Source of the DNA: an uncultured Selenomonas sp. | GTDB lineage: Bacteria; Bacillota; Negativicutes; Selenomonadales; Selenomonadaceae | DNA: 20,831 nt | NCBI GenBank assembly: GCA_905373085.1 | Contig: CAJPRR010000025.1 | Coordinates: 1 to 20,831, forward strand | Direction of reading: 5' to 3' | Shown: positions 15,944 to 20,714 of the stretch, in pieces | Position numbering within the stretch: the stretch's first letter is position 1 | Layout of the letters: the number at the start of each line of letters is the position of its first letter | Notes under the pieces: model-generated | The model's database searches: none | The model's input: the letters and a program-made list of their open reading frames with translations, nothing else | What the model was told of the DNA's origin: nothing | Translations under genes and position numbers: made by a program

Positions 15944-16138
15944 TTATGCGCTCCGAGCCTCATCGGCGAAATCCTCTGCCTCCTTGCGGTTCTCGAACCA
16001 GTCCTTGTAGATGTCCTTGCGCCGCGTCGACGTGCAGGAGCGCTTCGGGCACTCCTGAGCCTCCAGGGATTCCGTAACCGCTGCCGTCATGCGTCCTCGG
16101 TCATCGACAGATGATGTAACACAGTAGTAAGTTTTCAT
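15944..16138 (-). CDS. Small hypothetical protein
   Basis: 64 residues, not recognised. It begins MKTYYCVTSSVDDRGRMTAA and ends with a charged helix (NRKEAEDFADEARSA). It has three cysteines, two of them in ECPKRSC. The ATG at 16138 overlaps the stop of the broken HTH gene by 4 nt (ATGA), and GGGAGAG lies upstream, so it is translationally coupled to that gene in its second frame. A separate role for a coupled small protein behind a phage-type regulator is plausible, but nothing specific can be said. Confidence 0.7.
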   Translation of the reverse strand: MKTYYCVTSSVDDRGRMTAAVTESLEAQECPKRSCTSTRRKDIYKDWFENRKEAEDFADEARSA

Positions 16139-16423
16139 GACGTAAGTCTCTCCCTTTCTTTGCTTGTTGTTGCCTCCGCGATATACGGAAACAAGTCGTT
16201 AACGCTGCAATCGAGATACTCGCACAACTTGTTGAGCACGGCGAACGGAACGGTAGCATATCGGGTCTTGCAGATACTCTGGTAGAGCTTCGCAGGAAGT
16301 AGCAAGCTCTACCGACGCAAGAATAAGCATCAAAGCCTCACGGCTCAGACCTTTCTTCGCGCACCATGCGAAGAACCCGTCCAGGTCGTTTTTTCCTTTC
16401 ATACAAAATCTGCGCATCTCCAT
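16135..16423 (-). pseudogene. Xre/Cro-type HTH regulator, frameshifted
   Basis: Two reading frames together make one HTH protein. Frame one (ATG 16423, GGGGGTG upstream; or ATG 16402) gives the first helices: LDGFFAWCAKKGLSREALML. The other frame gives the end: KLYQSICKTRYATVPFAVLN then KLCEYLDCSVNDLFPYI, the usual LxKICxxLxCxxxDLxxY finish of small Xre proteins. The length is 3n+1, so a net single-base insertion (or two-base loss) breaks it. The breakpoint lies in or by a perfect 10-bp palindrome at 16281-16313. The second-frame stop overlaps the next gene by 4 nt, which supports it as the original frame. Unshifted, frame one runs on to 16199 as 74 residues. Confidence 0.75.
16281..16313. 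repeat. Perfect 10-bp inverted repeat inside the broken HTH gene
   Basis: GGTAGAGCTT (16281-16290) and AAGCTCTACC (16304-16313) around a 13-nt loop. It sits exactly at the frame change of the HTH gene. No T-run. Confidence 0.85.
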
Positions 16424-16430
16424 TTCCTCA

Positions 16431-16468
16431 CCCCCTCTCTACGCCGCCCCGCTGGATCGCGCGGGCGC
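16431..16468 (-). repeat. Leader repeat copy 2
   Basis: Second copy of the hairpin-plus-ribosome-site module, before the broken HTH gene. The minus strand reads GATCCAGCGGGGCGGCGTAG and then AGAGGGGG. The stem has one bulged base compared with copy 1 at 15896-15935. Confidence 0.65.
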
Positions 16469-16470
16469 GT

Positions 16471-16486
16471 GTTCAAATTATTGAAC
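16471..16486. promoter_or_regulatory. Operator-like palindrome GTTCAA-N4-TTGAAC
   Basis: Perfect 6-bp arms with a 4-nt spacer, overlapping the end of the DUF739-type pseudogene. It is the same site as the one at 16716-16731 in the divergent promoter region, so probably a CI or Cro binding site. Confidence 0.6.
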
Positions 16487-16697
16487 CATCGTCGTAAAAA
16501 AATAAGCCTTAATATCGTGCGGCTCGGCTTGCAACAAGTTTATCGCTTTGGCAATTTCATCTTGGGTGAAAGGGATTCGAACTATTCAACTTCAGTGATA
16601 GTGTCCGCGTGGATACCCCTAGCGCCTCAGCAAATGCTTTTTGAGTGCCGAAGTGCTCTATGATTTGCCCGCGTAACTTGCGATAGTCAAAAACCAT
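16478..16697 (-). pseudogene. DUF739-type phage Cro-like regulator, single-base frameshift
   Basis: ATG 16697 (AGGTGG 7 nt upstream) gives MVFDYRKLRGQIIEHFGTQK, then AFAEALGVSTRTLSLKLNSS, a DUF739-type HTH seen in phage and ICE control regions. After Ser40 the frame runs into a stop. Removing one base of the TT at 16576-16577 restores IPFTQDEIAKAINLLQAEPH, DIKAYFFTTMVQ and a stop, the normal end of the family (FTQ-x-EI ... YFF). Total length is 73 codons plus one base, so this is a clean +1 insertion. It is divergent from the CI-type repressor, the place of a cro gene. It could be true decay or a sequencing error. Confidence 0.8.
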
Positions 16698-16715
16698 AAC
16701 TCGCCCACCTTTCTT

Positions 16716-16731
16716 GTTCAAGTTTTTGAAC
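16716..16731. promoter_or_regulatory. Operator O1 (GTTCAA-N4-TTGAAC), leftward promoter
   Basis: Perfect palindrome just downstream of the predicted leftward transcription start, well placed to block the Cro-side promoter. Confidence 0.65.
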
Positions 16732-16738
16732 TATCCAT

Positions 16739-16767
16739 AGAATAACACGCCTTTGATATTTAATCAA
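16739..16767 (-). promoter_or_regulatory. Leftward promoter of the DUF739/HTH gene set
   Basis: Minus strand TTGATT (16762-16767), 17-nt spacer, TATTCT (16739-16744). The start would fall near 16732, next to operator O1. It would drive the DUF739-type gene and the small genes down to the terminator at 15509. Confidence 0.6.
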
Positions 16768-16774
16768 TAGTTTC

Positions 16775-16812
16775 GTTCAAAAAAATTAACTTTCAAATTA
16801 AACTTATTGAAC
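16775..16812. promoter_or_regulatory. Imperfect operators O2 and O3 in the repressor promoter
   Basis: Two further GTTCAA-N4-TTGAAC-like sites: GTTCAA-AAAA-ATTAAC (16775-16790) and ATTAAA-CTTA-TTGAAC (16797-16812). O3 overlaps the -35 of the repressor promoter, which suggests autoregulation. Confidence 0.45.
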
Positions 16813-16835
16813 TCATCTTCGCTTTATGGTATACT
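16807..16835 (+). promoter_or_regulatory. Promoter of the CI-type repressor
   Basis: TTGAAC (16807-16812), 17-nt spacer, TATACT (16830-16835) with a TGG extension just before it. The start near 16842 gives a leader of about 30 nt with GGAG before ATG 16873. Confidence 0.7.
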
Positions 16836-16872
16836 ACAAACACCATCAACTATCGGAAACGGAGAGTTGGCT

Positions 16873-17520
16873 ATGCAAGCTACAACGCAAGACCGCTTAA
16901 AAGAGGCTCTAAAGGCCAGGAATATGCTGCCAATCGAACTGTCTCGAAAATCTGGCATAGGGAAAAGCGCCATCAGTCAATATTTATCGGGGAAAGTAAC
17001 ACCAAAGCAAGATAAGATATACAAACTGGCTCAAGCTCTTAAAGTGAATGAGCCATGGTTAATGGGTTACAATGAACCCATGGACGCGCAACCAACCGCT
17101 ACTGACCTTCCCAACATCCCAAACATATTCCCGCTCAAAACGAAAAAGGTTCCCCTGCTCGGCACCATTGCGGCAGGCACGCCGATCTACGCAGAGGAGA
17201 ACTTTGATGGGTATCGCGAAAGCACGGAAGATGTTCACGCAGATTTTTGCTTAAAAATCAAGGGAGACAGCATGATCGGTGCACGCATCAACGATGGCGA
17301 CATCGTTTTCATCCGTAAACAGCCGGATGTTGAAAACGGTGAGATCGCCGCCGTGTTGATCGACGGCGAAGCAACACTGAAGCGCGTTTACAAGAAGAAG
17401 AATTCCCTTGTATTCCAAGCCGAAAACCCCAAATACGCCCCGATCGTCTGCTCTGCCAAAACCTGCGATGAGTGCATCATCATGGGCAAGGCAGTTACGT
17501 TCCAAAGCGATGTTGTGTGA
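16873..17520 (+). CDS. CI/LexA-type prophage repressor (HTH plus S24 peptidase)
   Basis: 215-residue repressor. The N-terminal HTH (about 6-65) contains IELSRKSGIGKSAISQYLSG and KIYKLAQALKVNEPWLMGY. The C-terminal S24 self-cleavage domain has the scissile Ala101-Gly102 in LGTIAAGTP, catalytic Ser133 in GDSMIG and Lys170 in ATLKRVY, so RecA-stimulated self-cleavage during the SOS response should work. ATG 16873 with GGAG 8 nt upstream is preferred; the longer frame from 16807 starts upstream of the promoter -10. It is divergent from the Cro-like pseudogene across an operator-bearing region, as in temperate phages. It is the only intact regulator of the region. Confidence 0.93.
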   Translation: MQATTQDRLKEALKARNMLPIELSRKSGIGKSAISQYLSGKVTPKQDKIYKLAQALKVNEPWLMGYNEPMDAQPTATDLPNIPNIFPLKTKKVPLLGTIAAGTPIYAEENFDGYRESTEDVHADFCLKIKGDSMIGARINDGDIVFIRKQPDVENGEIAAVLIDGEATLKRVYKKKNSLVFQAENPKYAPIVCSAKTCDECIIMGKAVTFQSDVV

Positions 17521-17534
17521 AATCGAAAAAATGC

Positions 17535-17564
17535 CAACGAAAGCAATCGTTGCTTTTTATTCTT
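17535..17564 (+). terminator. Terminator after the repressor gene
   Basis: CAACGA (17535-17540), loop AAGCAA, TCGTTG (17547-17552), then CTTTTTATTCTTT. It is a short 6-bp stem with a good T-run, so probably moderate in strength. The AT-rich stretch just after it (around 17576-17587) may hold the promoter for the next genes, but no clear -35 is seen. Confidence 0.6.
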
Positions 17565-17633
17565 TAAAAACGGAGATTATATATATACCAAGGATCAAGT
17601 TAGAGATAATCACCGTAACGGAGGGTGAACAGG

Positions 17634-17819
17634 ATGTCTATAAAGTTATTGCCGGAACAAGTGCAAGCGGATGTCCGTGATACGCAACAAGAACAGCAGC
17701 GTATTCATTCGCAAATTCAGGAAAATGTTAGAACTTTCAATGAGGAGTGGTCTAAGTGGACAACACCACAGAAAATCAAGGGAATGACCTTGACGTTCAA
17801 TTTTCCCGAAAAGCACTGA
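17634..17819 (+). CDS. Small hypothetical protein overlapping the toxin gene
   Basis: 61 residues from ATG 17634 with GGAGGG 8 nt upstream. It is charged and helical, rich in Gln and Glu in the middle (RDTQQEQQRIHSQIQENVRT), and no family is recognised. Its last 64 nt overlap the start of the RelE-type gene in another frame. The strong ribosome site suggests it is translated, perhaps to couple toxin translation, or it may be an extra antitoxin-like component. The downstream gene looks more like the true antitoxin. Confidence 0.55.
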   Translation: MSIKLLPEQVQADVRDTQQEQQRIHSQIQENVRTFNEEWSKWTTPQKIKGMTLTFNFPEKH

Positions 17820-18109
17820 AATTCCTCCATGCAGCAGACCGCATCACAAAGCGACGAATCCAAGAGAACGTGAACGGTCTGCTCGAAGTGCCACCCAAAG
17901 GTGATATAAAAGCAATGCAGGGGCAACCGCCTGGAACATTTCGCTTGCGCGTCGGGAAATACCGCATTGTCTATGAAATCGCATCGGATATCCTGCGCAT
18001 TCTCAACATTGGTTCATACGGCACGGTCATTTGGAGCGACGATGTAGACATTGCACCGGAGCACCTCTATGAATGCAGCATCCCCGTTGATCGGAACAGG
18101 ATCGCTTGA
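17756..18109 (+). CDS. RelE/ParE-family toxin
   Basis: 117-residue mRNA-interferase-type toxin of a type II system. Core pattern: VQFSRKALKFLHAADRITKR, then a helix leading to GDIKAMQGQPPGTFRLRVGK, YRIVYEI, and a final IGSYGTVIWSDD-like strand. The Arg/Lys-rich RLRVGKYRIVYEI block is the RelE/ParE hallmark. The start is GTG 17756 with GAGGAG 8 nt upstream; the family core begins about 12 residues in. The last 20 residues past the RelE fold are extra. A small acidic protein gene follows with almost no gap, so the order is toxin then antitoxin. Confidence 0.85.
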   Translation: MDNTTENQGNDLDVQFSRKALKFLHAADRITKRRIQENVNGLLEVPPKGDIKAMQGQPPGTFRLRVGKYRIVYEIASDILRILNIGSYGTVIWSDDVDIAPEHLYECSIPVDRNRIA

Positions 18110-18111
18110 CC

Positions 18112-18294
18112 ATGTACAACACGCTTCCCGAAGCAGAACAAAGCCTCGCCTACGAACTTTTGCGCCGCTTTGTCCTCGCATGGGATCCAGATTTTACAAA
18201 GCTCACGCCTGCCGAATACGCCCAACTGAAAGAATCCGAACGCGATTTAGAGGAAGGGCATACCGTGAAAATGGATGACATAGACTGGAGCTGA
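18112..18294 (+). CDS. Antitoxin of the RelE-type module
   Basis: 60 residues, acidic, beginning MYNTLPEAEQSLAYELLRRF and ending EEGHTVKMDDIDWS. The acidic xxDIDW end is typical of small addiction-module antitoxins that wrap around RelE-like toxins. ATG 18112 lies 2 nt after the toxin stop; a TTG at 18106 would overlap the toxin stop by 4 nt (TTGA) and has AGGA closer by, so either start is possible. No DNA-binding fold can be assigned with confidence. After its TGA the same frame stays open to 18402. Confidence 0.7.
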   Translation: MYNTLPEAEQSLAYELLRRFVLAWDPDFTKLTPAEYAQLKESERDLEEGHTVKMDDIDWS

Positions 18295-18433
18295 TCTCCG
18301 CCCGCCGAACGCGCCGAAATGCACCGCTTGCTTGACGAAGAAATCGACGCCGAAGAAAAGGCGCGATCAGTATCCGACGCTGGAAACGCGAAAAGGGCAT
18401 GAAAAAGAGCCGCCCGTAGGCGGCAGGAATGAC

Positions 18434-18463
18434 TTGCACACAAACAACCGAATATGCTATACT
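18434..18463 (+). promoter_or_regulatory. Promoter of the putative antisense RNA
   Basis: TTGCAC (18434-18439), 18-nt spacer, TATACT (18458-18463) with extended TGC. The 11-mer TATGCTATACT is identical to the -10 region of the facing toxin promoter. Predicted start near 18470. Confidence 0.7.
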
Positions 18464-18472
18464 ATGGGTGGC

Positions 18473-18489
18473 AAAGGTAATCAAAAGCA
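18473..18489. repeat. Direct repeat copy 1 (in the antisense RNA)
   Basis: AAAGGTAATCAAAAGCA, 16 of 17 identical to 18649-18665. Base 11 of the second interaction arm (A here, T there) is the only mismatch. Confidence 0.85.
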
Positions 18490-18502
18490 CAATCGGTACA
18501 CG

Positions 18503-18535
18503 AAATGCCCCCAAGGTCGCATCTTGGGGGCATTT
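18503..18535. terminator. Bidirectional terminator shared by toxin mRNA and antisense RNA
   Basis: Perfect 13-bp stem AAATGCCCCCAAG / CTTGGGGGCATTT with a 7-nt loop (18516-18522). The T-rich ends serve both directions. It lies where the two convergent transcripts meet. Confidence 0.9.
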
Positions 18536-18558
18536 CTATTCCCTTATTGCAGGTGGGC

Positions 18559-18666
18559 TTAATCCCTAGGCTCGTCGCCGTCGTGCTCCCTCTCATCGAA
18601 CCATTTGCTGATGCGATTGGCTATCACACCAGCCAAGATGGAGAGAATAAAGGTAATCATAAGCAT
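18559..18666 (-). CDS. Fst-like small membrane toxin (putative type I toxin)
   Basis: 35 residues, not in standard gene-length range but well supported. The N-terminal hydrophobic helix LMITFILSILAGVIAN (about 2-17) is followed by RISKWFDEREHDGDEPRD, a strongly charged tail. This is the shape of Fst/Ldr-type toxins, small inner-membrane peptides that disturb the membrane when over-produced. ATG 18666 has a G-rich ribosome site (AAGGGGGGGG) 4 nt upstream; a second ATG two codons later is possible. Its mRNA would run about 205 nt from near 18706 to the shared terminator, close to the pAD1 RNA I size. A longer frame upstream to 18885 crosses the promoter and an IS remnant and is rejected. Confidence 0.7.
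   Translation of the reverse strand: MLMITFILSILAGVIANRISKWFDEREHDGDEPRD
18649..18665. repeat. Direct repeat copy 2 (covers toxin start codon)
   Basis: AAAGGTAATCATAAGCA on the plus strand; on the toxin mRNA this is the region from two bases into the start codon through codon 6. Pairing with the antisense RNA here would cover the initiation region. Confidence 0.85.
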
Positions 18667-18712
18667 CGATCCCCCCCCTTCCATTGCCATGTCTAGGGGC
18701 GGCAACGCATCA

Positions 18713-18741
18713 AGTATAGCATACTTCGCCGCAAAAATGAA
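18713..18741 (-). promoter_or_regulatory. Toxin mRNA promoter
   Basis: Minus strand TATACT -10 (18713-18718) with extended TGC, in the 11-mer TATGCTATACT shared with the antisense promoter. The -35 at 17 nt is poor (TTCATT, 18736-18741), so the promoter depends on the extended -10. The start near 18706 leaves about 40 nt of leader before ATG 18666. Confidence 0.6.
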
Positions 18742-18773
18742 TCCGCAGCGCACCCTTGACGCACCCTCCACTA

Positions 18774-19066
18774 TGTGAAAAGCATGGGGTGAAGACGGTG
18801 AAAGTGCCTGGGCGCAGGAAGGTTCCGGCTTCACGCTTCTTTTTGGGCTTGAGTCTATGAAGAAATTTTGCCGTACAATACGCAATCACTGGGAAGAGAT
18901 CTTACATTACTTCGAGCATCCGTATGCCAATGCCATTCGGGAAGGGATGAACAACCTGAGCCAGAACATCAAGCGTCGTACACGGGGATTCCGAAATGAC
19001 GAATATTTCAAGACGATGATCTATCTAGGGTGTGGCAAGTTGAATCTCGAGAACCAGTTTCCGTGA
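18774..19066 (+). pseudogene. ISL3-family transposase remnant
   Basis: Three pieces of an ISL3-type transposase in order. CEKHGVKTVKVP (from 18774) is the zinc-ribbon end. A one-base shift then gives WAQEGSGFTLLFG, the conserved WAREGSGFTLLFEAL block. Directly joined to it from about 18857 is the C-terminal end: NHWEEILHYFEHPYANAIRE, then NIKRRTRGFRNDEYFKTMIY and LGCGKLNLE. The middle of the protein, with the DDE catalytic residues, is missing (several hundred residues in a full ISL3 transposase of about 400-430). So it is dead: one frameshift plus one large internal deletion. No terminal inverted repeats were found by eye. It marks past insertion at the island's right edge. Confidence 0.85.
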
Positions 19067-19168
19067 ATGGGCAGTTTAAGGTTATACGCAAAGATAGGGA
19101 ACATTTGATACGGCTTTTTAAGTGTTACTCCACAGTAACCAGCGAAAGGCCAGATTGGAGATCCTGCC

Positions 19169-19960
19169 GTGCACAATATTCCGCAATTTTATTTCAGCAA
19201 GCTTATGCGAGCTGTCGTCGAGTTTCAGCTGATCGAAGATGGCGATCGCATTCTGATCGGCATTTCCGGCGGCAAGGACAGTATATTTCTTGCGTATGCG
19301 CTAGCTATCCTGCAAAAGCGCATGAAGAAGAATTTTTCTCTTTGCGCCTTGACGATTGATCCGCAATTCACGGAAGATTTTCCAGTTGAGCGCATCGCTT
19401 CTTTTTGCAAGAGCCTTTCCATTCCTTTTGAAACTGTTTCGGTGAACATAGCCGGCACCATAGAGGAGATGCCGGAAAAGAATCCTTGCTTTACCTGCGC
19501 ATTTTTTCGGCGCGGCGCGATCAATCGCTATGCACGGGAACACGGATGCAACAAGGTTGCTTATGCGCATCACAATGACGATGCGGTGGAAACCTTGCTC
19601 ATGGGGATCTTGTATTCGGGGCAGATTCATACGTTTACGCCCAAGACGTATCTCGACCGCTCCGGCATCACAGTCATTCGTCCGCTCGTCTATTTCCGTG
19701 AATCGGAAATACGTGACGCGATTGCTGTTCACGGGTTCAGTCCCATCCCCTCTCCATGTCCGCTCGATGGAACGACGATGCGTCAGGAGGTCAAGGATCT
19801 GATTTCTTCATGGGAGAAGAAAGATCCGCAAATCTACCATCATTTAGCTGCTTCCATGCGCGAAAATGCCGTCGGAGAATTGTGGCCGCGCGTGCAGACG
19901 CGAGATGAAATGTTGGAAGCGTACCGCACGTACAAGGGGACTCCTGTACCTGAAAAATGA
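19169..19960 (+). CDS. TtcA-like PP-loop tRNA thiolation enzyme
   Basis: ATP-dependent tRNA 2-thiolation family, 263 residues. The PP-loop SGGKDS (33-38) binds ATP; the CFTC pair (107-110) can hold an iron-sulfur cluster, with a third Cys in SPCPLDG near the end; HHNDDAVETLLMG (134-146) is the usual TtcA/TilS helix. E. coli TtcA makes 2-thiocytidine-32 in tRNA; whether this short Firmicute form has the same target is not certain. The start is GTG 19169 with GGAG 8 nt upstream. It is convergent with queE, 22 bp away. A 7-bp stem (CCTGTAC/GTACAGG, 19943-19967) spans its stop but lacks a T-run. Confidence 0.88.
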   Translation: MHNIPQFYFSKLMRAVVEFQLIEDGDRILIGISGGKDSIFLAYALAILQKRMKKNFSLCALTIDPQFTEDFPVERIASFCKSLSIPFETVSVNIAGTIEEMPEKNPCFTCAFFRRGAINRYAREHGCNKVAYAHHNDDAVETLLMGILYSGQIHTFTPKTYLDRSGITVIRPLVYFRESEIRDAIAVHGFSPIPSPCPLDGTTMRQEVKDLISSWEKKDPQIYHHLAASMRENAVGELWPRVQTRDEMLEAYRTYKGTPVPEK

Positions 19961-19982
19961 GTACAGGCGGAAAATTGCGTGG

Positions 19983-20708
19983 TCAGAGCAACCCCATCAT
20001 GCGATGAGCCTGTGGAATGACGCGGACATTGGCCAGATGTTCGGCGGCATCTGCTTGCAGATGCAGAAGTTTTTTTGCCGTTGGCGCATGCACGCCGCCG
20101 AACGGTGTTGCAGGCTGCATTACGAAGAGGATTTGCGGCGCAATGTGCGCGACGAGATGTACTGCCTCTTGAAACTCCTCTTCGCCAGTATTGTCCGCGA
20201 CGACGATCTTTACATAGGCGTCATGATTGTGCAGCAGCTGCAGAAAGCGACGATGTTCGTCCCATAGAGGCTTGCCCGTGACGCTCGGCAATTTTATGTC
20301 CATGCTGACGTAGGAAATTATATCAAGGATGCTCGCCATCTCTTCATAGAGCGTGCCGTTCGTTTCAAGGAAGAACGGCGCATTTGCCTCGGAGGCAAGC
20401 GCACGAATGAAGGCGGCATGAAGAAGCGGCTCCCCGCCTGTCAGACTGATGGAATGATGACGCACCGGCACTACGAAGGAGCGGATTCTTGCAGCAACTT
20501 CCTCAACCGACAATGGGTTGGGCAGTTCTTCATACTCGCCGCTTCCTGGAATTTCTTCTATGCGACAGGAACGGGCAGGCCGAAATGCAGTATCGCAGAA
20601 GCTGCACTTGATATTGCAGCCTGCAAAGCGCAGAAATGCTTGACGGACGCCGATGTACTTTCCCTCTCCTTGTATGGAGGAAAATATCTCAAGGATGTTC
20701 TCTTCCAT
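19983..20708 (-). CDS. queE: 7-carboxy-7-deazaguanine synthase QueE
   Basis: Radical-SAM enzyme that contracts carboxy-tetrahydropterin to 7-carboxy-7-deazaguanine for preQ0 and queuosine. It has 241 residues. The cluster motif is C31-x3-C35-x2-C38 (CNIKCSFCD), then SLTGGEPLL for SAM and FLETNGTL typical of QueE. N-terminal EIFSSIQGEGKYIGVRQAFL matches the family start. ATG 20708 lies 6 nt after the queD stop, so the two are co-transcribed. A GAGG is found 11 nt upstream, within the end of queD. It lies convergent with the TtcA-like gene. Confidence 0.95.
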   Translation of the reverse strand: MEENILEIFSSIQGEGKYIGVRQAFLRFAGCNIKCSFCDTAFRPARSCRIEEIPGSGEYEELPNPLSVEEVAARIRSFVVPVRHHSISLTGGEPLLHAAFIRALASEANAPFFLETNGTLYEEMASILDIISYVSMDIKLPSVTGKPLWDEHRRFLQLLHNHDAYVKIVVADNTGEEEFQEAVHLVAHIAPQILFVMQPATPFGGVHAPTAKKLLHLQADAAEHLANVRVIPQAHRMMGLL

Positions 20709-20714
20709 ATCCGC

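Larger units (their letters stand above)
18470..18538 (+). ncRNA. Putative antitoxin RNA of a par/Fst-like type I system
   Basis: A predicted transcript of about 70 nt from the promoter at 18434-18463 to the terminator at 18503-18535. Its 5' half holds AAAGGTAATCAAAAGCA, which is repeated with one mismatch at the toxin start region (18649-18665). Because the toxin is read from the other strand, the two RNAs are complementary there. They also overlap completely in the terminator. Size, convergent direction and shared terminator match RNA II of the par locus of plasmid pAD1. The short reading frame across it (from ATG 18465) lacks a ribosome site and ends beyond the terminator, so it is probably not translated. 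Confidence 0.65.

Noticed and set aside
16469..16663. 64-codon plus-strand frame
   Set aside because: It is antisense to the DUF739-type pseudogene, whose minus-strand motifs and ribosome site are clear.
18332..18562. 76-codon plus-strand frame crossing the antisense RNA and the terminator
   Set aside because: It has no ribosome site and runs through a perfect 13-bp terminator stem.
18559..18885. 108-codon minus-strand version of the small toxin
   Set aside because: It spans the toxin promoter and the antisense of the ISL3 remnant. The G-rich ribosome site and the family-like start point to ATG 18666.
19943..19967. Terminator between the TtcA-like gene and queE
   Set aside because: A 7-bp stem exists but overlaps the stop codon and has no T-run on either strand.
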